Positions 22,538-35,060 of a stretch of DNA of 64,000 nt are shown piece after piece. A program made the translations under genes and the position numbers. Source of the stretch: Mya arenaria (lineage: Eukaryota; Mollusca; Bivalvia; Myida; Myidae); the NCBI RefSeq assembly GCF_026914265.1, contig NC_069129.1, forward strand, positions 74,842,049-74,906,048, written 5' to 3'. Numbering within the stretch: position 1 is the stretch's first letter; the number at the start of each line of letters is the position of its first letter. The notes under the pieces were generated by a model. The model saw nothing but the letters and a program-made list of their open reading frames with translations, did no database searches and was not told the DNA's origin.

Positions 22538-25500
22538 ATGAATAACCGAATTTTCTATATGTTTATGGTATTTTGTGCAGCATTTATTGTTACATACATC
22601 TGTTTGAAAGACAGCGCAATAGCGCAATGGGATGTGAGAGGTTTTATGAACACCCAAAGGGACTTGATATTTGGAAAAGTAAGGAATGATACGTCACAAG
22701 CTTGCAATCGCGAGTATCAGAACGGTGTCTGTAATATGACATGTTTTGAAATATTCTGGCTGAAGTACGAACAGCAGAGGGAACGGAAATTTAGTGAAAA
22801 ACCACATAAATCAGTCAATAACGAATCGGACAGTAACGTTGCGTTTCAAAACAGATCTTGCGACACAACCATTCCATTCACTAAACGGAAGAAAGAGAAC
22901 ATAAGTTGTGAATCGCATCCAGTGTGTAACGTTGCTTCTATAAACAGTGCTTGTAACACCTATATTTCCTCAAAAGGCCCTCAAGGTAGAGCTGGAAACA
23001 TCATGTTTGAAATAGCGGCCTTGATCGGAGTTGCCAAAAGACGAGGTTTCACGCCTCAGTCGCGATACAATCATTACATATTTAAATGGTTCGAAATGCC
23101 GCGGATTTACGTAAACGTGCCTGCAGTCAACGAAAAGAACGTCGGTGAAGTAAAGTATGGTACTTATCAGAAAGAAGTGGAGTCTTTAGATTGTGGTCAG
23201 AATTGGACGCTAGGTGGTTATCGTTGTAGCTGGAAATATTTCAACAATGCGAAGGATGAAGTGCGAAAAGTATTTACTTTGAAAGCGGAGTTCACCGACA
23301 AAGCAAACGCATTTCTGCAAAACCTATCATCAACAGGTACAAATTGTTGTATTAAATTAGATTTTTAAAGGGCTTAGACGCCAGATGATACCATTGTAAG
23401 AATAAAAATAGACAACGCATTTAATCGTGCTAACTGATGTATCACATTCATTGACACATGTATATTTTGCAGTTTTGCATATTATACAATGTGAAATTAA
23501 TTGCGTTAGTCCACAACGTATATCCCAGTAATTTAAAAAAAGCTTTGCTACATATATCTGCACTTATCTCGGGACCTTCACACGCGAAGTATACACATTA
23601 TAAACTGAGAAACTATTGTGCGCTTTTTGACTGGTAAACTCCGCTGAGCCCGCGATTATTAATTATTTGAATTATGTAAAATAACTTATTATCGGCGCCC
23701 TACTACTTCGTATTGATAATTCTAGTGTTGTTCTGAAAACAATTCTGAACATCTGCAGCCTGTTGTACAAACAGGTTTACCCAGGGTAATATTTTACCGG
23801 CGGTAATTTTTTTGGTAAATTGTATATAACAAAATTAAGGTTTTGCCAAGCTATTTACCGCGGTAATATTTACCCTTCTCCAAGAGGTGGGTAAATTGAT
23901 TAACCGTCTCAGTTACCAGAATCAAGATGGCCGACCAGACATAAACAAACGCTCGATTCACAACTCATTTTGTCGATTTTAACGACAAAATGAAACTTCG
24001 TGAATAGAAAACTGTTCCATTACATCCATATCAATAGAAGACAGGAATACTGAGGTAAGAAATCGCCAATATTCACTGTGTGAACAAATTAATGTATTAA
24101 AAATATTCCAACGAACAAATTTCATGAACAAAAACAGTGATAACTTTACAAGAAATATGAAGTTAAAGAATGAATTTACCTTGTTTCTCGTTTAAATAAT
24201 TCCAAAATCTTTCAAAAACCAATGCATTGATTTGAGACCAACACTTGATTGCAGGTCTCGACCTTACTTTGTTGAAATGTATCCCACTCTGCACATATTT
24301 TGAATATTTTGCACCTAAATAGTTACAATAAATGACAGCTATGACGTCATTTTCTACGAAAAATACCTCAGTCTATAGTCTATTTCTACAGTTTTCTTTT
24401 ATATAGAGGCACACAATGGGTTGATTGCTAATCAAATACTGTGCCTTGATAGTATAAAAGTTTATTTGATAGAAACAACAGCAGTGGTATGACAACATAC
24501 CCAAGTATGGTTTTTTGAGTTTGTTAAAATGTATATAAATTATACAGTTACATATACAGTTCTGTAATTAACACGTTTATGTTCAATTGTACACAACCAT
24601 TCCATAATTGTGATAATGAATAGTAATAATCATTTTAGGCTTTTCATCAGCGAAAGCTAGCAGATCCAGTGTGATGTTAGAACATATAACAGGCACATGA
24701 TTAAAGACACCAAGAGCAGGGAGGTAATAATAAGATGGTTTTTCTTTTTCTATAAATTATCAGTATACTGTCATTTGAGTGAAAGCAAAATATTAATTAC
24801 TGGTTTGTTTATTGTGAAAGCCATCATCTCTTACCAACGCTCCTATTAACTTAACATCCCCCCCCCCCCCACAAGGCATATTTCCATATCCGCGCCCAAT
24901 GTTCATTAATCAGCCATTTAAGATATGAAGCTGATTTTCACAGACAACATTATAATTTAAATGATTACAAAATAATTTGACTTTTCTTTAGATTGCTACT
25001 AGTGGAGGACCAAGGTTCTGAGGTTATATGACTAATGTGCCGTCAAGAAAACATCACAAAATGAACTTCATGGAGCCGCTAGTGTATTATATGGTGTTTA
25101 ACATTGCTGATTTTGGTTATTGGTATCTACATAAGAATTGATTTTGATTTTGAATTTAAGACCATTTATAGTTTAATGAAAATAGAAAATAAATGTTACA
25201 CTCCTTGTATATTGACTTTATGCTCATGTAAAATAGAAATATGGTGACTATATGTGAAAGTACTTCTAACACTTAAATTTGACATCCACAATGGGACAGC
25301 CTAGTTTTTTAATAGTTAAAAATATTATTAAATAGTGCTGACAATAACTGAAGAGATCATGTTACATTCTATTTTGAACAGAAATAATGATGACACAAAT
25401 AAGCAGACACTAAAAATAATTTCATTAAGTTAATTATAATACATGATTGCACTTTTAGTGCCAAGTTGAGGTTACTGCAAGCCTATGGGTAGGAACATAA

Positions 25501-27298
25501 TTATACAAACATATACATATATATTTGTTACAAACAAAATCAAAGAAAAAGATTCAAGATTGTTTGGTCATTAATATATTTTACAAATGTCGCATGAAGT
25601 TTAATAATCTTATGAATTTGCAAAGTGGTTGGATGCAGCATTAAATAAATGGAATTCTTCAAGAAATGACATTCCACATAGGAGATATAAAATCAAGTAC
25701 ACTTATAATATGTGTCTGTATTGAATCAGTGGCGTTTGCTTACATATATTCTAAATTTCAGCAATAATTCAGTTTAAAATATAACAATGGACCCCCAGCT
25801 TTAATCAACAAATACATGGAATACTGAAACAATGGTACATATTAGATTAAAGATATGAATTATTGATCACTTTAATGAAAATTAATTCTATGAAACTCAG
25901 TGCATCATTTCTATGATTCGGGATCATAATGCACCAGTCGATTGTAACCACTGCCCCTAACCCCTCGTCCCGTACCGGGGGTATACCAGGGACAGCGGGT
26001 GCAATGAGCCGTGTTTTAACTTCCAGGTTGGCCCCGAAGTGCCTGCAGTGGTTTTGTTATCACTCCGAAAATAGTGGGACATGGGCCTTACCTAGGTATC
26101 CCGGTGTGCGGGGGCATTTGGCATGGATTTTACCAGCAGTTTTTCCCTGAATGTCCTGTATTTTACACAGGAATGGATGGACCGTAAGTTAAAGTCCCCG
26201 CTATTCCGGACTAAGGGGGGAGAGGCATATACAATTGGCTGGTGCATTAAATCACTGACCATAAAAGTTCTCTGCACACACCCTTGTTCTTTTTGTTTTG
26301 ATAAGCACATGCCATTGCATTTCCTGTGATAAAACAAAACAAAACTTAGTCTAGAAATTCAAAATTAATGTATATGGAGTCTACTGTTTGATGATGCCTG
26401 TGTGAAACATATTTTTTTACACATCAAAAATCAATAAGTACGTCTACATACAGTTGCAAATGATATTAAAGTGATTCGGGTAGATTTATAGAAGTCGTTT
26501 CTAACTTTTTCCTGAAAAGAGGGTTATTTTTTATTATAAACGATCGTCATATTAAAAGTATTTTTCGCTCTTCGCTCGCTTCGGGTTTAATGAAAACTGG
26601 CAATTTTTTTTTCGGTGGCTCGCTCGCTCCAATTATTTTGGGCAAAGATCCGTGTAACGAAACATTAATTGGGTGTGGCCTTAAGGTCGACATTGACTAG
26701 AAAACAATAAGACCTCTTCGGCGAAACAAAATGACATTTCATCTTTATAACGATATTCGTTTTTCCCGATCTCACAAAAGGCATACCATTTCATTGATGC
26801 ATCCAAGTTTGTGTTAGCTTCCTAATCATAGCTAATACAACTGTCTAAACTATTTTGAAAACTATTTGCAATATTATAGGCGCAGTTAATGTGTGTGTGC
26901 ACGTTCGAAGAGGCGATATGGCAAAAGATGCTAACATCAAACTAGGTTATGTTCCGTCGGACGCAACTTACCTAAATAGATCTATGGAATACTTCAGAAA
27001 TATGTTCCGAAAGAAGACAGTCCACTTTGTTGTCATCAGCAATGGTATGGAATGGTGCCAGAATAATACGTCAGGGCCTGACGTCTTTTACTCTCCTTTT
27101 AAAGAAGCTGTCCTAGACTTTGCACTCATGGTTTGTTGTGATCACGTGATTATTACCATCGGGACATTTGGTTGGTGGGGGGCTTGGCTATCTGGTGGAA
27201 TAACCGTGTATGACTCCTCGTGGCCAACACAATATACATTTGTTGGTAAAGGCTTAAACAGAAGTGATTATTATCCAAAACACTGGATAGGTCTATAA
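22538..27298 (+). CDS. GT11-family fucosyltransferase (alpha-1,2-fucosyltransferase-like), two exons
   Basis: Exons: 22538..23336 and 26880..27298, with a 3543-bp phase-1 intron (ACAG/GTACAA ... ATTATAG/GC). They total 1218 bp, or 405 aa. Residues 5-23 are a hydrophobic signal anchor, so it is a type II Golgi-like membrane protein. A Cys- and Asn-rich stem spans about 30-140. The catalytic domain starts at GPQGRAGNIMFE (148-158), a variant of the GG-R-x-GNQMFQ motif of GT11 enzymes. The donor-binding motif HVRRGD is at 274-279, HFVVISN follows, and GTFGWWGAWLSGG (361-373) is the conserved C-terminal motif. The family transfers fucose from GDP-fucose to galactose in alpha-1,2 linkage. The acceptor here is unknown. 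The gene sits in the loop of the giant inverted repeat, its intron holds an ISL2EU-type MITE, and a possible AATAAA lies at about 27371. The frame looks intact. Confidence 0.85.
23765..23930. repeat. Second GGTAA/TTACC-rich block inside GT11 intron
   Basis: It resembles 2860-3015: outer 'ttgtacaaacaggtttaccc', then alternating GGTAA and TTACC units. It is followed by 'caagatggccgacc', which opens only five codons before a stop. Probably one end of a Harbinger-like element. I could not place the other end. Confidence 0.4.
25929..26247. mobile_element. ISL2EU-type MITE, uninterrupted copy
   Basis: It is 319 bp with inverted ends ATGCACCAGTCGATTGTAA and TACAATTGGCTGGTGCAT. The internal sequence matches the outer parts of the nested copies in both arms of the inverted repeat. 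It encodes nothing. It lies in the GT11 intron. The shared ends make the element at 53302-60088, or a relative, the likely source of transposase. Confidence 0.8.
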
Positions 27299-30200
27299 AT
27301 TTGTAAAAACATCTTTGAGTGCGTTGAATGTGAAGCATAGCAATATAAAGATAATATCTTATGATCGTAAATAAATTCCGATCGATTATTCTTTTTGGTA
27401 CTAATGGGGACTCAACAACTAGGAAGTGATATTGTTTCAATAGAAAATGTTTTTGAGTGCACTCAACGGGGCGGCCTTGAAATTTTATTCATAACACCGA
27501 CACTTGGCTTAAACAATGTGTTGACACGAGTACAGCAATTGCTATTGCATTCCATCGACCAATAGCGTTAATGCATTCACTACGATTTGATCACTTTGAT
27601 TAATAAGTAAAACCAATTTTACTTAGCGGATGTAAAACGTAGGGATAAGGAAATACTGATGTCCCAGAAAGGGACTAAATTAATTCATTGAAATAAATGT
27701 TCAACCTAAATAAAGATAACATCAAAATACATAGTCTACGGTGGGAAAAAAATCAATCAGTCGACATAAAACAATAATTTCATCTTAATGGGTGATCGAT
27801 AACAAGGTCAACAGTTAAGTACGGAAGCTGAACTTAAAATTACATTTTATCAAATTAAATTATTTCAGTAATGCGTGTTCTTTTCCTTGGTTCTAAACCG
27901 TTAACATGATTCTTCGCGCTAACGGTGATTTTTGTTCAGCCGTAGTTATGGCTTTTTAAATTAATTAACCAAAAGCTAATCGAATATTTCTTTCAACAAA
28001 GGCACTCTGACAATGACAGGAATTAAGCATCAAACCTCGACCTAAATGTAACAATAAAATGTTCACAAAGTTGTAATTTAAAATAGCTATAGGCACATTT
28101 ATCTATTTAAATCATGTTTGTCTTTAAATATTACCTGGAATAACAAAAATAATTATAAACAAAACGATTTTAAAAAACTCTGCAATTGAAGGAAATAACT
28201 TATAGCCAAAACAACTTTTTCCACTTACAACGTATTATTATATTTTAACATAAAATATTATTACCATATTTCACTGAACAATGGTAATTAGAAACAGTTT
28301 TCTTATTTACATTTAATTAAATTATCCCAATTTATTCTATATTCTTAGTTGCATCGCATAATGACCAGGATAAAATTATTTTAAAGCATCCTTAAATAAG
28401 TATGTTTCGTATTCAACATATTATTACGCCATTTAGTAATAAGTTGATCTTCCTATTTGAAATCATTTATTTCTGATTCGACTTATATAAATTTCTTCCT
28501 GCTGAATGATTTACTTTTCAAAATACCAATATACATGTAAACAGATAACTTGCGATGCGTGTATTCAAGGATTTAAGAATAGCATATATAGATAGACTCT
28601 CCGCACGCATGTCATGAATTTTATCATATTACTTACTCATTCTTGCTAAAATTTGCACTTACAAATATATACATATCTACTTGACTCAACAGTCAGACCG
28701 AAAATATATATAGATATGCATTAGGCAGGCACGAAACTTAGGCAGACAAAATCGGGTCTGCCTATGTTTTGGACTTATTTATTCTGAACACGCGGAAAAG
28801 ATTACTCATTTGTATATCTGATTCATTTCTTTGAATGAGTTGCTTTGTAAACATAGTCATTTTATTGACATTTTTGTATTTTTTTTTACACTTTTGAAAA
28901 CCAGGTAGTACATATCGCTGGAATAATGCAACACCCGCCATAGGCAGATCATTTTAAGGAGTGAATGAAACATACAGGAATGCAGCATGATTATGTTCGT
29001 AATGTGTTTTATTATCATATTATTTAATATCTTAAAAATTTCTGCTTTTATCGGTAAAAATGCAGTAAGTAAAAGTCGATATTTTCTTTCCATGTCGCGA
29101 TTTAAGTTGGATATATATTTTGTTTGTACCGGAAGTACATAGACGGGAAAAATCAAGATGACGACAGTTGCTTTTGGAAAACACTGTGTAAGTATAAAGA
29201 GAAACTCATTCAGTTTAATGGGGGGGGGGGTCCAAAAAATGTTCTTACGTTATCGTCGATGAGGGTCGACGATAAGATAAACATGATTGATTGGACATTG
29301 ATCAGTATAGCTTAGAACTAAATTATCATAACAAATGAAGACACGGTACACAATGTAAAAGAATATGCATTTGGAAATATTACACAGTATCTGTGTATAA
29401 TTTGTATAGCCGGGTCATAAATCAAACTTATTCAGATTTGAGTTTTGCATTATTGGACAATTTTTAATGTTAATTATATTCTACACATATTAAATTGAAA
29501 ATATTCATTAAGGTTCAAACGTTTTAAACGTCAACATAATTGCATACTGTTGGGTATAAAAAACTATTAAAAGGGCCGTATAAAAGACCGGTCGGATGGG
29601 ATCAATTTTGTACCAACGGAAATCTCCATACTGATCTGATAAAGAAGTGGAGCATAAAACACATGCGGATCTAGAAGGCGTATTTAAATATGAAAACACG
29701 TACTTTTTTGTGAAGTGCATTTAAAATTTACTGTTTGTTTAAACGTTGTGCAACAATTCAATGTCGTCTGTTTCATGTTCACTCATTTCAAATGATCAAA
29801 CATCGGTTTCAGATAATAATTACAAATATTTTATTATGTTTTTTTCTCTTTAATTCTCTTTATTTCCTCTGAAGGATGATTTCAACATATACAATATTTC
29901 AAACAATCACAATTTAACAATTTATCTTGGTATACATCAAAACAAATAAGTCATGAGAAGCTATGTTCAAAACTATATACATGCAATTCATTTATAATGA
30001 ATATATTCATATATGGTGGCGTAAGCAAGAACATAGTAAAATATGATAATAATGAATTTAAAGTACAATTTAACCAGGAAGAAGATATCATTAGCATAAC
30101 CTTATTTCTCGGACTATAAGGCGCTCTTATATGACGACCCCTAACTTTGCCCATGAAATATGGTGTTTTGTATACACTCGTTTATAACACGGGGTCGACC

Positions 30201-30380
30201 TTTAGAGCTTATCCAGCCCTTCAATTTCTCCAAGTCTGTGCTAAACAGTCACTTATCAACTAAATTTGGTCTTATGCTTGAAGAAAATCGCCGATGTCTT
30301 GACAACTGTGAACTCTCTAATGTGGAAGTAAGTTAATAAAGTAACAAAGTTAAGGATTATTCAACGTAGTTTTCGTATAG
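27299..30380. other. AT-rich intergenic loop sequence
   Basis: It contains short purine and AT runs, a G10 tract at about 29221, and short open frames (up to 99 codons) without recognisable content. No splice-linked coding pattern was found. Confidence 0.5.
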
Positions 30381-30669
30381 CCAAAGGTTCATTTATATTT
30401 TTAGTAAACTCAAATATATCTGCCATGAATTGAAAGTTTTTAGACGAGGATTACTGATTATTATTATGTTTCCGGCCGTATGGTTTGTTCTTACCAGCCT
30501 AGATGTAATCTCGGGAGTAAAATGGGATCGTATCATAAAGACTAACTGATTTAAATCAAAACCATTGCCACGGCCTTTGGTCACGCTCGTACTGTGACGG
30601 TACAAATTGTACCGTTTAATCTGCAGCCGACAAACATAACACATTTCAATACATGTGTAATAAGTGAAA
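30381..30669. repeat. Direct repeat copy A
   Basis: About 289 bp, starting 'ccaaaggttcatttatattt' and ending 'taagtgaaa'. Nearly identical to 31501-31787 in the same orientation, with about a dozen differences by eye including a 3-bp indel. It contains the palindromic 'ggtacaaattgtacc'. The flanking sequences do not match beyond the limits given. Confidence 0.85.
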
Positions 30670-31500
30670 TGTTTGTCTAAATAGTTTGTAGTGATTCGTT
30701 ACGGACAGTGGCGATATATGTCAATGTTATATGAGTTGTACCAGTAAGTGTTGAGTGAAACAGTAATCTGCATGTATTATTTGTTCTTAAATCCAACGCA
30801 TCCTTGTCAAAATCGAATATGAGACGACATTTGTTTGGTTTTACTATCAGATTCAATTTCACATTAGGGTTCTTCCAACTAATCCAATATATTCAAAGTT
30901 CTTATTGCCAATATCACTACATAGTTCCTTTATATAAAAAAGTAAAGCAAACAAAGTGTTATTTAAAAGAACTTAACTGTAGATTAACCATGATTTAAGT
31001 CAAATAGTTTTCCTTTCACTTTCATTAAAATTGACAAAAAGTAAACGTTTTCAACTGTTTACCCCGCTTTTTGGATAGTGTGCATGTTACAAAAAAATGT
31101 TTATTTTTCTGTCATGCATTTAAAAGTTCCAAGATTTACCATTTATGTTAAGCTTATACATAAAATAGAATCGAACTAAATATCATTTCAGTTTTTGGTA
31201 TTAAAGTGTTGTTGTTCGTACGTATAGGTTAGAGTTTATTAAGTAATTTCTTCGTGAATAAGTAACCTAAGGAAGCATAGGTTTTATTTTTTAACGAAGA
31301 AATTACTAAATCAATTCTAACTGACTTAGTGTTAGCCCCTCCCAAATTTCATCAGCTTTAAAATTAATCTGCGCTGCTGTCAAAAAGACCTGTCAAGTTC
31401 AGCTATGACACTGAAACTACTCGCGTTTGCATATGCAATTAGTAGGCGAAACTATAAGCGCATGCGCAATAAGAGCAATTTACTTAGTCATGAAGAGTCG

Positions 31501-31787
31501 CCAAAGGTTCATTTATATTTGTAGTAAACTCAAATATATCGACCATGAATTGGAAGTTCTTAGACGAGGATTATTGATTATAATGTTTCCGGCCGTATGG
31601 TTTGTTCTTACCAGCCTAGATGTAATCTCGGGAGTAAAATGGGATCGTATCATAAAGACTGACTGATTTAAATCAAAACCATTGCCATGCGCCTTTGATC
31701 ACGCTCGTACTGTGACGGTACAAATTGTACCGTTTAATCTGCAGCCGACAAACATAACACATTTTAATACATGTGTTATAAGTGAAA
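31501..31787. repeat. Direct repeat copy B
   Basis: Second copy of the 30381-30669 repeat, with 831 bp of unrelated sequence between. The spacer encodes nothing recognisable, so I do not call this pair the ends of a retroelement. A dispersed repeat landing twice or a local duplication fits equally well. Confidence 0.85.
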
Positions 31788-32619
31788 AAATTGTCTGGCA
31801 GGATGTTGCGCGAGAGTGTGTTGTGGGAAAAAACGGAATACCCGAAAAATAACACTTGTCCTGCTTGGTGACCACTAACCAAATGTTGAAAAATAATGAC
31901 TGATGGTTACGTTCAAAGTTGTCTGTGTGAGTTGATCTAAGTTAACAACATTCAATCCGAGATAACTGCAATGTAAACCGCACGCAGTGTGAGTAACCGT
32001 TAATTCCCTTTGCTATGTGGACTGTTACATGATCATTTTATCGCGGATGATGATTTTGGGATGGCTTATGCTCTCATATTTCAGCGTGAGAAGTGGAGCA
32101 TGGAACACAGAAGTAATGCTTGCGCAGGCGGTCCGCGTGGAGGGGGGCCAGGTATGAGGCGGCTCCTTCCACGTCCATTCGAGGTCTGTTTGAGACCACC
32201 AAGGCCGGTACGCTGGATTGATTGCGTTTCATTTATTTAGTTTAAAAATGTATTAGTTGTACCCATTTGCAAGTGGTAAATATACATGAACATATAATGT
32301 ATATTGGGCGTAGCTTATGCTCACACGTAAATGAATGTAATAAACTCTGAAAGAATCAGGACCCCCAGGTCATTAGAAAAACTGCCCCCGCGAATCATAA
32401 TATAGCAACACCCGGGTCAACTGCTACGACTTTATTCACGAAGTAAAGCGCACGAATTTCGTATGGTGGGGGACTTTTCAAGTCTAAAGAATAATGACCG
32501 GGGATTGTGATTCTATGGAACTAAATATGCTAAACTTGTGTTATTCATTGTTGCAATAGCTGTGCGCCTATTGTTGATGATTTCGGTTCAGCAGAATATA
32601 GGCACCTTTCTCAGTATTT

Positions 32620-33010
32620 CAACCAATTTCAGTAGTACCTCCGATACCAGGAACCTGTGGCAACCCCGAACATTTTGAGAGCATGGCCGTCAGACCAGCC
32701 CTCAACTCCTCAGCGGTATTTAAAAGGTGCCTTTGTTTGGGCCAACACAATGACCACGTACTTGTGTATGAGCATGTCAAACCAGTCGACGTTACCATTG
32801 CCTCAAGTACCAATGCCTAAGGTGACGCAGTCATATTCTTCTCCAAATCTGTGACTTCACCGTTTGCATCTGGGTTGTGGTTGACACACCCTCTATGGCA
32901 GCAGTGTCCAATATCAAAATACTTTCATTGTGAAGACTACGCAGTGTGCTGACCTGGACACAGAGTGTACCATGGACTGCGTCTGCGAATTGTTTCATAA
33001 CTTTATGGCT
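32620..33010 (+). pseudogene. Possible worn coding stretch, unrecognised
   Basis: One plus-strand frame reads NPEHFESMAVRPALNSSAVF, then KRCLCLGQHNDHVLVYEHV, VIFFSKSVTSPFASG and CPISKYFHCEDYAVC. Its composition looks protein-like, but in-frame stops interrupt it and no start or splice structure is evident. I do not recognise the family. It directly precedes the minisatellite. It may be a decayed exon or chance. Confidence 0.3.
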
Positions 33011-33034
33011 TGTACACCGTTGTGTTCTTGTATT

Positions 33035-33595
33035 ATTGGATGCATGTCATAACAGGGGACCCATGAGGGCAATTGTAGAAGGGGATGTATGTCATTACAG
33101 GGTAATCAAAGGGGGTTGTACTGTGACAGGGGATGTATGTCATAACAGGGGACTCAAGAGGGAGTTTCTTGTGAGAGTGGATGCATCTCATAACAGGGGA
33201 CTCAAGAGGGAGTTTGTTGTGAGAGTGGATGCATGTCATAGCAGTAGACGCAATCGGGAGTTTGCTGTGAGAGGGGGTGTATGTCATAACAGGGGACTCA
33301 AGATGGCAATTGTAGAAGGGGGTGTATGTCATTTTAGTAGACTCGAGTAGGGTTATACTGTAAGAGGGAATGTATGTCATAACAGGGTACTCAAGAGGAA
33401 AATTGTAGAGATGTATGTCATAGCAGTAGACTCGATGGAGATTATGCTGAGAGGTGATGTATGTCATAACAGGGGACGCAAGGGGATTATGCTGAGAGGT
33501 GATGTATGTCATAACAGGGAAAGCAAGGGGATTATGCTGGGAGATGATGTATGTCACAACAGGGGACGCAAGGGGATTGTGCTGTGAGAGGGGAT
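33035..33595. repeat. Minisatellite, 45/48-bp unit, about 12 copies
   Basis: The core 'gatgtatgtcataacagggg' recurs about every 45 or 48 bp, with intermediate 'actcaagagggagttt...gtgagag' segments. Copies near the right edge are shorter. Because units are multiples of three, long open frames appear on both strands (134 codons plus, 202 codons minus). Neither has another sign of being a gene. Confidence 0.9.
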
Positions 33596-33774
33596 CATAT
33601 TCCCGATACCCAAACCCTAAGTATTTCAGATGCAATAACACGAAATAAAATCATTACATTAAGTGTGTTTGTACTTTGTATAAATAATAGTTATTATCCA
33701 AGTTATTTTCTATAACATTTTGTTGAAAAAATGTTCTTTTGACCAAAGATTTTCATTTTATTTCTATTAGGTAT

Positions 33775-33775
<1 letters not shown>

Positions 33776-33853
<78 letters not shown>

Positions 33854-33855
33854 AC
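33776..33855. repeat. (TA)n microsatellite at inner edge of right arm
   Basis: About 80 bp of TA with one 'ttta' interruption. It marks the inner junction of the inverted repeat and is about twice as long as its left-arm partner. Confidence 0.95.
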
Positions 33856-34051
33856 TACAGATATTAAGGTGACCATATATATATTAATTTAGGCATTATG
33901 GGGACCGCTGGATTAAGGCGACAAAAATTGGTCTCCTTAATATTTTCAGTCCAGATTTGATGTATCAAATGTCAATTAAAATGTCCATTGACAGTAAGTT
34001 GATAAGCTTGAATGTTTATTTACGAGATCATTTCATTGTTTTAAATCTTAA

Positions 34052-35060
34052 AGTTGTAAAGTGCCTTTTTATGGGTTTTTTACTTATTAAAAAACACCGC
34101 ACTTTGTGAGTTCGTTTATTTTCAAATCATTCACATTCTATATTAAAAGTTAATATTTATAGGACAAATATAATGTCTTTCAACGAGTAACTCAGTTTGT
34201 ATTTTATATATAAACTGCAATGTAAAGCTCGTCCTGAAATTAACAATAAACAATTGTAAGAACATTTTCCATGCATATCAACTGTTATTTTAGCAAATAA
34301 ACAATATGCATACACTCCAAAATCCTTGTTAAAAATACACATTACTTTTAACACCGGATGTACGCATGACACATGATGTACACATGACACCTTAAATATT
34401 TACAAATAACACATTATATAATCACAGTACAAATGTCTGTTCATTCACATTTCATTGACTGTCCATTCACATTTTCTTGAACTTACAAACAAAGCCTTGT
34501 TTGTCAGTCTTTGCACAATAATATTAAATGCCAAACAGTGTGGTTTCAACACTTTAAATATGATAAACAAAAATACAAACACTTACAGAATATGTGGTAT
34601 TCTAGACAAACAGTTCTGCCATATATGATATATCACACGACCCGCTCACTGCAACGGTAGCCTGTTAAAAACGACCATGCAAATAACAGTACCTGTCAAA
34701 AGTGACAAACAATGAATCTAGGAAAGATTCATTAAATATTCTAGCAGCCCTTGTAAATTTTGAGTGAAACGAATTTCCAAATATAGTGTCGAAAGAAATA
34801 TAAAAATACAAGAAATAAGAAAGTGTCCCGACAAACTAATATTACGTACACGTAGAATAAAGTCTAAAGTATCCACCTACCTAATATCTATCAGTAACTT
34901 CAATCTAACATCTCGATTACTCCAGATTTTCAAACCAACTAAAATATCTTCCTAGCGGCTTCCTTATAAACTACAAATACTCTCCAAGGGAGATCATTAC
35001 TATTTAAGTCTATCTAAATAATTTACCGACAAGTATAGGTTACCTTACACTATTACTTGT
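34052..35060. mobile_element. About 1-kb insertion unique to right arm, class unknown
   Basis: The left arm reads continuously 'aaatcttattctctt' (reverse complement), whereas here about 1.0 kb separates 'aaatctta' from 'attctcttt'. The insert has no recognisable coding, no clear inverted ends and only a doubtful short TTA repeat at its edges. It may be a nonautonomous element, or it may have been lost by deletion in the left arm. Confidence 0.5.

Noticed and set aside
30381-31787. Direct repeat pair as retroelement ends
   Set aside because: The spacer is only about 830 bp and shows no coding, primer-site or polypurine pattern, and the repeats lack TG...CA edges.
32010-32240. 76-codon Gly/Arg/Pro-rich frame
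   Set aside because: Its composition follows a local GC-rich patch. No start context, splice partner or known motif.
33033-33641. 202-codon minus-strand repeat protein
   Set aside because: It is explained by the minisatellite unit length being a multiple of three. The other strand is open too.
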